Below are positions 60,839 to 64,000 of a stretch of DNA of 64,000 nucleotides, in pieces; position 1 is the first letter of the stretch, and each line of letters starts with the position of its first letter. The position numbers and the translations under genes were made by a program. The DNA is from Selenomonas sp. WCT3. GTDB lineage: Bacteria > Bacillota > Negativicutes > Selenomonadales > Selenomonadaceae. The notes below the pieces were generated by a model that saw nothing but the letters and a program-made list of their open reading frames with translations, ran no database searches and was not told the origin of the DNA. The stretch covers positions 62,001 through 126,000 of the forward strand of contig FNCM01000004.1 of the NCBI GenBank assembly GCA_900100835.1, given 5' to 3'.

Positions 60839-62035
60839 TTGACAAAAGAAAAATTATGGACACGGAATTTTGGTGCGTTGATTGCGGCAAATGGCTTGCT
60901 GTTTGCTAGCTTTCATTTTTTGCTGCCGACGATTACCTTGTATGCGGCAAGCCTTGGGGCTACGGGATTGCAGATGGGATTGATTGGCGGTATTTTTGGT
61001 TATTCGGCGATTTTTATCCGCTTGTTTACGGATACAGGCGTGCGGGCCTTTGGCAAGAAACTTTGCCTGTATGTTGGCCTCGTCCTTTGTGTTTTGGCTA
61101 CGCTAGGCTATATGCTGTTTGCCAATATCAATGCCTTGGTGTTTGCCCGGGTAATTCATGGCTTCGGCTTTGGACTGTCGACGACATTTGCTGCGGCGCT
61201 GGCTGCCGATGTAATTCCGGCTTCCCGCCGGGGGGAAGGCATCGGCTATTTCGGTTTAGGCAGTACCGTAGCCATGGCCATGGCTCCAGCTTTAGGGCTG
61301 TGGCTTTTGTCCGAAGGGGCGGCAGATCTTTTCTTATCCTCGATAGCTGCTTCGGTGCTGGCACTGTTCTTTGCCTATATCTGCCGAGGGAAAAAGCCGG
61401 TATCGGAACTTCCAGAAGTTCCGCCCATCCATTCTTCTATCCGCAACCGTTTGTGTGAAAGCAATACTGGGGGGCCGGCCCTGCTGACCGTTTTGTTTGG
61501 TGCTGGCTATGGCAGCGTCAACACCTTCATTGCCATGCTGGCCGCAGAAAAGGGGATTGAAGGAGCTGGCCTTTTCTTTGTAGTCGGCACGTTGTTTATC
61601 TTTATATCCCGTCCCTTTGGTGGCAGACTCTTAGACCGCTATGGTGCCTTTGCCGTGGTTCTTCCTGGGGCAGTTTCCTATTTGGCAGCTTTGGGGCTTT
61701 TGATTTGGGCTCCGTCGTTGGTTTGGCTGTTGGTGGCATCGGCTTTTTATGGCCTAGGAGCTGGCGCCCTGTTACCGGCACTTTTGACTTGGATGCTCAA
61801 TCAGGTGCGGCCGGACCGTCATAGTGCCGCCAGTGCAACCTTCTACAATATGTTGGATATTGGCACGAGTACCGGTATTTTGGCGCTGGGAACGGTGGCC
61901 GGGGAAATCGGTTTTACCGGTATGTTCGGCTGGATTGCCGGGATCATGGGATTGTTTTTGCTGTTGGCGGTCATTCAGTATCGCAGTCGGGATACGAATG
62001 AGATTTCTTTTGAGAAAATTGAAGATGCAGATTGA
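60839..62035 (+). CDS. MFS transporter (drug-efflux type)
   Basis: 398 residues, about 12 membrane helices of the major facilitator fold. Conserved pieces: the A-motif-like stretch GIFGYSAIFIRLFTDTGVRAFGKK in loop 2-3, VIHGFGFGLSTTFAAALAADVIPASRRGEGIGYFG, and the repeated motif FISRPFGGRLLDRYG. This resembles the arabinose-permease/YfkF-like exporters. Substrate unknown. TTG start at 60839 with AAAGGAGCG. Two palindromic operators flank its promoter, so it is probably inducible. No regulator gene is adjacent. Bidirectional terminator after the stop. Confidence 0.92.
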   Translation: MTKEKLWTRNFGALIAANGLLFASFHFLLPTITLYAASLGATGLQMGLIGGIFGYSAIFIRLFTDTGVRAFGKKLCLYVGLVLCVLATLGYMLFANINALVFARVIHGFGFGLSTTFAAALAADVIPASRRGEGIGYFGLGSTVAMAMAPALGLWLLSEGAADLFLSSIAASVLALFFAYICRGKKPVSELPEVPPIHSSIRNRLCESNTGGPALLTVLFGAGYGSVNTFIAMLAAEKGIEGAGLFFVVGTLFIFISRPFGGRLLDRYGAFAVVLPGAVSYLAALGLLIWAPSLVWLLVASAFYGLGAGALLPALLTWMLNQVRPDRHSAASATFYNMLDIGTSTGILALGTVAGEIGFTGMFGWIAGIMGLFLLLAVIQYRSRDTNEISFEKIEDAD

Positions 62036-62048
62036 GTAAAATAAAAAT

Positions 62049-62088
62049 GAGACGTACAAGTCACTGCGGACTTGTACGTCTCGTTTTT
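62049..62088. terminator. Bidirectional terminator between the MFS gene and the FAD dehydrogenase
   Basis: GAGACGTACAAGTC (62049-62062), loop ACTGCG, GACTTGTACGTCTC (62069-62082), then GTTTTTT; the left side AAAAAT supports the minus-strand gene. Confidence 0.88.
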
Positions 62089-62097
62089 TAAAACAGA

Positions 62098-63477
62098 TTA
62101 TTTTACCCGGTCGAGGATGCGGCGGGCAACATAGACGCCGCTGGCACCAGCCTGTGAAAGGCCGCGGGTAACGCCAGCACCATCGCCGATGGCAAAGACG
62201 TTTTTGAGGGTGGTTTCCAGTTCTTGGGAGAGAACGACCCGAGAGCTGTAGAATTTGACTTCAACACCGTAGAGCAGAGTGTCGTCGTTGGTCATACCCG
62301 GGGCGATGTTGTTGAGGGCCTGAATCATTTCGATGATGTTATCGAGATGACGTTTCGGCAGTACCAGGGACAAATCACCTGGCGTAGCCTGTAGCGTCGG
62401 TTTCGTGAAGCTCTTGGTCATGCGATGGGCATTGGTGCGGCGGCCCTTCATGAGGTCGCCAAAGCGCTGGACGATGATGCCGCCGCCGAGCATGTTCGAG
62501 AAGGAAGCGATGCGTTTGCCGTACTGATGTGGGGATTTAAAGGGCTCCGTGAAGCGGTTGCTGACTAGCAGAGCAAAGTTCGTGTTATTGCTCTGGAGTT
62601 TCGGGTCACTGTAGGAATGACCGTTGACCGTTACGATGCCATCGGTATTTTCCATGACAACATGGCCGTGAGGATTCATGCAGAAGGTGCGAACCTGGTC
62701 GCCATAGCGTTTCGTGCGGTAAACGAGTTTGGCTTCATAGACCTGGCTAGTGATATGGTTCCAGACTTCATCGGGGACCTCAACGCGAACGCCGACATCG
62801 ACGCGGTTGTTTTCTTGCTGGAGGCCCAGGGCATCACATTCATTGGAGAACCATTCAGCACCGGCACGTCCCGGAGCCACAATCAGATAATCGGCTTCAA
62901 GGGTTTCGCCGTTTTCTAGTTCCAGACTGTTATAGCCCTTGCCATCGGAATGAATGTGGGCAACGGGGCACTCGAAGCGGAACTCAACCTTGTCCTTGAG
63001 ATATTCATAGGTAGCTTTGAGCATGTTGAGGTTGTTTTCGGTGCCGAGGTGACGGACGCTGGCACTGAGAAGATGGAGGTCATGCTGCAGGGCCAGCTGG
63101 CCGATGTTGGAATTCTCGGTGGAGAAGACTTCAGCCGGCGCGCCATGCTTCATGTTAATCTTATCAACGTAGTTGATGAGGTCCATGACTTCGTTATCGG
63201 GCAGGTATTCGTTGAGCCAGCCGCCAAACTGGGTCGTAAAGTTATACTTGCCATCGGAGAAGGCACCGGCACCGCCGAAGCCGCGCATGATGCTGCAGGG
63301 CTTGCAGCCGATGCAGCTTTTTACTTTGCCCGTTGAGATGGGGCAGACGCGGTGGTAGATATCCTTGCCGCTTTCGAGAACCAGGATGCGAAGCTCCGGT
63401 TTTTTTTCTGCCAGCTCGTAAGCGGCAAAGACTCCGGCTGGGCCGCCGCCAACAATCGCAACATCATACTTTTTCAT
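62098..63477 (-). CDS. FAD-dependent dehydrogenase (COG2509-like)
   Basis: 459 residues. FAD-binding Rossmann motif VAIVGGGPAGVFAAYELAEK (residues 7-26), a second conserved VAPGRAGAEWF, and the C-terminal FAD segment FAIGDGAGVTRGLSQAGASGVYVARRIL. A group of four cysteines lies right after the first strand-helix unit: CPISTGKVKSCIGCKPC (Cys45, 55, 58, 61) followed by GFGGAGAFSDGK, which is a family feature. These Cys could bind iron-sulfur or a metal; the function of the family is not established. ATG preceded by AGGAGGGAATT (minus strand). Confidence 0.86.
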   Translation of the reverse strand: MKKYDVAIVGGGPAGVFAAYELAEKKPELRILVLESGKDIYHRVCPISTGKVKSCIGCKPCSIMRGFGGAGAFSDGKYNFTTQFGGWLNEYLPDNEVMDLINYVDKINMKHGAPAEVFSTENSNIGQLALQHDLHLLSASVRHLGTENNLNMLKATYEYLKDKVEFRFECPVAHIHSDGKGYNSLELENGETLEADYLIVAPGRAGAEWFSNECDALGLQQENNRVDVGVRVEVPDEVWNHITSQVYEAKLVYRTKRYGDQVRTFCMNPHGHVVMENTDGIVTVNGHSYSDPKLQSNNTNFALLVSNRFTEPFKSPHQYGKRIASFSNMLGGGIIVQRFGDLMKGRRTNAHRMTKSFTKPTLQATPGDLSLVLPKRHLDNIIEMIQALNNIAPGMTNDDTLLYGVEVKFYSSRVVLSQELETTLKNVFAIGDGAGVTRGLSQAGASGVYVARRILDRVK

Positions 63478-63610
63478 GGTAATTCCCTCCTAAAATATGT
63501 GGCCTGGATAAATTCGGGCGCACAAAAAGAGCGCAGATATTTGCTGTTCGGGTGGGAAGCAATCTGCGTATACAAGCAATTTTTCTGGGGCTTTTCGCAA
63601 AACCTTTGCT

Positions 63611-63639
63611 ATTATACGAGAAGATTTTACAGATTGCAA
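63611..63639 (-). promoter_or_regulatory. Promoter of the FAD dehydrogenase gene
   Basis: Minus strand: TTGCAA (63639-63634), 17-bp spacer, TATAAT (63616-63611). Confidence 0.65.
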
Positions 63640-63710
63640 GCTTTTTTTTGCAGAAAAAAATAAAAATGTACACTATAACAGAAACAGTATAGCTCCTATA
63701 TAAATTATAG

Positions 63711-63740
63711 TTGCATTTATGGGTAGTTTACGGTTATAAT
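63711..63740 (+). promoter_or_regulatory. Promoter of the putP-like gene
   Basis: TTGCAT (63711-63716), 18-bp spacer, TATAAT (63735-63740), about 48 bases before the TTG start. Confidence 0.7.
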
Positions 63741-63787
63741 GTATAACATATTGTAAACCTGTAACATGATTTTGAGGAGGAAAACTA

Positions 63788-64000
63788 TTGACACATAATT
63801 TGGCAATCATCAATATGTTCATCTTATATATTGGTGTCATGATGGCAATCGGTGTTTATTACTATCGCCGGACGCGCAATATGAGTGATTATTTTTTGGG
63901 GAACCGCAAATTGGGAGCCTGGGTTACGTCCTTGAGTGCAGAAGCTTCGGATATGAGTGGCTGGATGCTGATGGGAGTTCCGGGATTTGCTTATTTGGCA
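63788..64000 (+). CDS. putP: Sodium/proline symporter, N-terminal part (partial)
   Basis: 71 codons, cut by the window edge. TTG start at 63788 with GAGGAGG upstream. First membrane helix (IINMFILYIGVMMAIGVYYY), then the conserved loop MSDYFLGNRKLGAWVTSLSAEASDMSGWMLMGVPGFAYLA, the hallmark of PutP (SLC5/SSS family); Asp of SEASDMSGWML binds Na+ in this family. It should import L-proline with Na+. The rest is outside the window. Confidence 0.85.
   Translation, partial: MTHNLAIINMFILYIGVMMAIGVYYYRRTRNMSDYFLGNRKLGAWVTSLSAEASDMSGWMLMGVPGFAYLA

Larger units (their letters stand above)
63478..63787. other. 310-bp divergent intergenic region
   Basis: Holds the minus-strand promoter near 63611-63639 and the plus-strand promoter near 63711-63740, with an AT-rich centre. 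No gene, tRNA or terminator is seen in it. Confidence 0.6.

Noticed and set aside
1..64000. Mobile elements, phage, CRISPR arrays or plasmid origins
   Set aside because: No transposase, integrase, repeat-spacer array or terminal inverted repeats were recognised, and gene order is of housekeeping type throughout.

Overview
The window looks like ordinary chromosome from a diderm Firmicute of the Negativicutes, most likely a Selenomonas-type anaerobe (family Selenomonadaceae). This is inferred from gene content: Firmicutes-style glgC-glgD, HrcA/CIRCE, NiaR, FloA and S21-YqeY genes sit beside a signal-peptide-bearing outer-membrane beta-barrel, two TatA proteins, UbiD/UbiA-type quinone genes and an NfnAB-type electron-bifurcating pair. 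No integrase, transposase, phage gene or CRISPR array was seen. Nearly everything is on the plus strand; the minus-strand genes are an HD-GYP protein, rpsT and an FAD dehydrogenase. TTG start codons with good ribosome binding sites are very common (about a dozen genes).

Layout. 1-1477: end of an ABC exporter, a Tat-exported cell-wall amidase and a small membrane protein. 1478-14216: a glycogen operon (glgC, glgD, glgP, glgB, glgA and a GH13-GH77 fusion), closed by a terminator shared with a convergent HD-GYP gene. 15421-17885: an amino-acid ABC importer. 17899-24214: a secreted AMIN/amidase_3 hydrolase, a SEC-C protein, a MATE exporter, a TPR lipoprotein-sized secreted protein and a papain-like secreted peptidase. 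24233-29680: rpsT (minus), lepA, hemW, a polysaccharide deacetylase and a class A beta-lactamase-fold hydrolase. 29706-34693: CIRCE-controlled hrcA-grpE-dnaK-dnaJ. 34684-39028: prmA-rsmE-mtaB, a HIT protein, rpsU and yqeY. 39175-41993: outer-membrane barrel and an nfeD-floA-coiled-coil operon. 42018-46990: polyprenyl diphosphate synthase, tatA, tatA, tatC, ubiD, ubiA (quinone synthesis plus Tat export). 47014-52911: folD, fhs, metF and nfnAB, a one-carbon and redox block. 52946-54383: exonuclease, DUF523 and a tRNA Asn-Glu-Val cluster. 54411-60725: niaR, HD hydrolase, glnS and partner, an ArsB/NhaD-type transporter, an unknown protein and an MTAN-like nucleosidase. 60761-64000: a tightly operator-flanked MFS gene, the FAD dehydrogenase and the start of a putP-like symporter.

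How the parts fit. The glycogen block holds synthesis (GlgC/GlgD, GlgA, GlgB) and breakdown (GlgP, GH13-GH77) in one transcription direction, with U-tract-less hairpins at the glgD/glgP and glgP/glgB junctions that may set relative transcript levels. The Tat genes match a visible Tat substrate at 508-1098. The C1 enzymes sit next to NfnAB, which couples NADPH to NADH and ferredoxin. The most unusual points are the histone H1-like, AT-hook-bearing tail on GlgB; a 16-bp palindrome (AATTGACNNGTCAATT) present twice around the MFS promoter and twice, overlapping, in the terminator at 366-414; and the secreted papain-like peptidase paired with a TPR protein.
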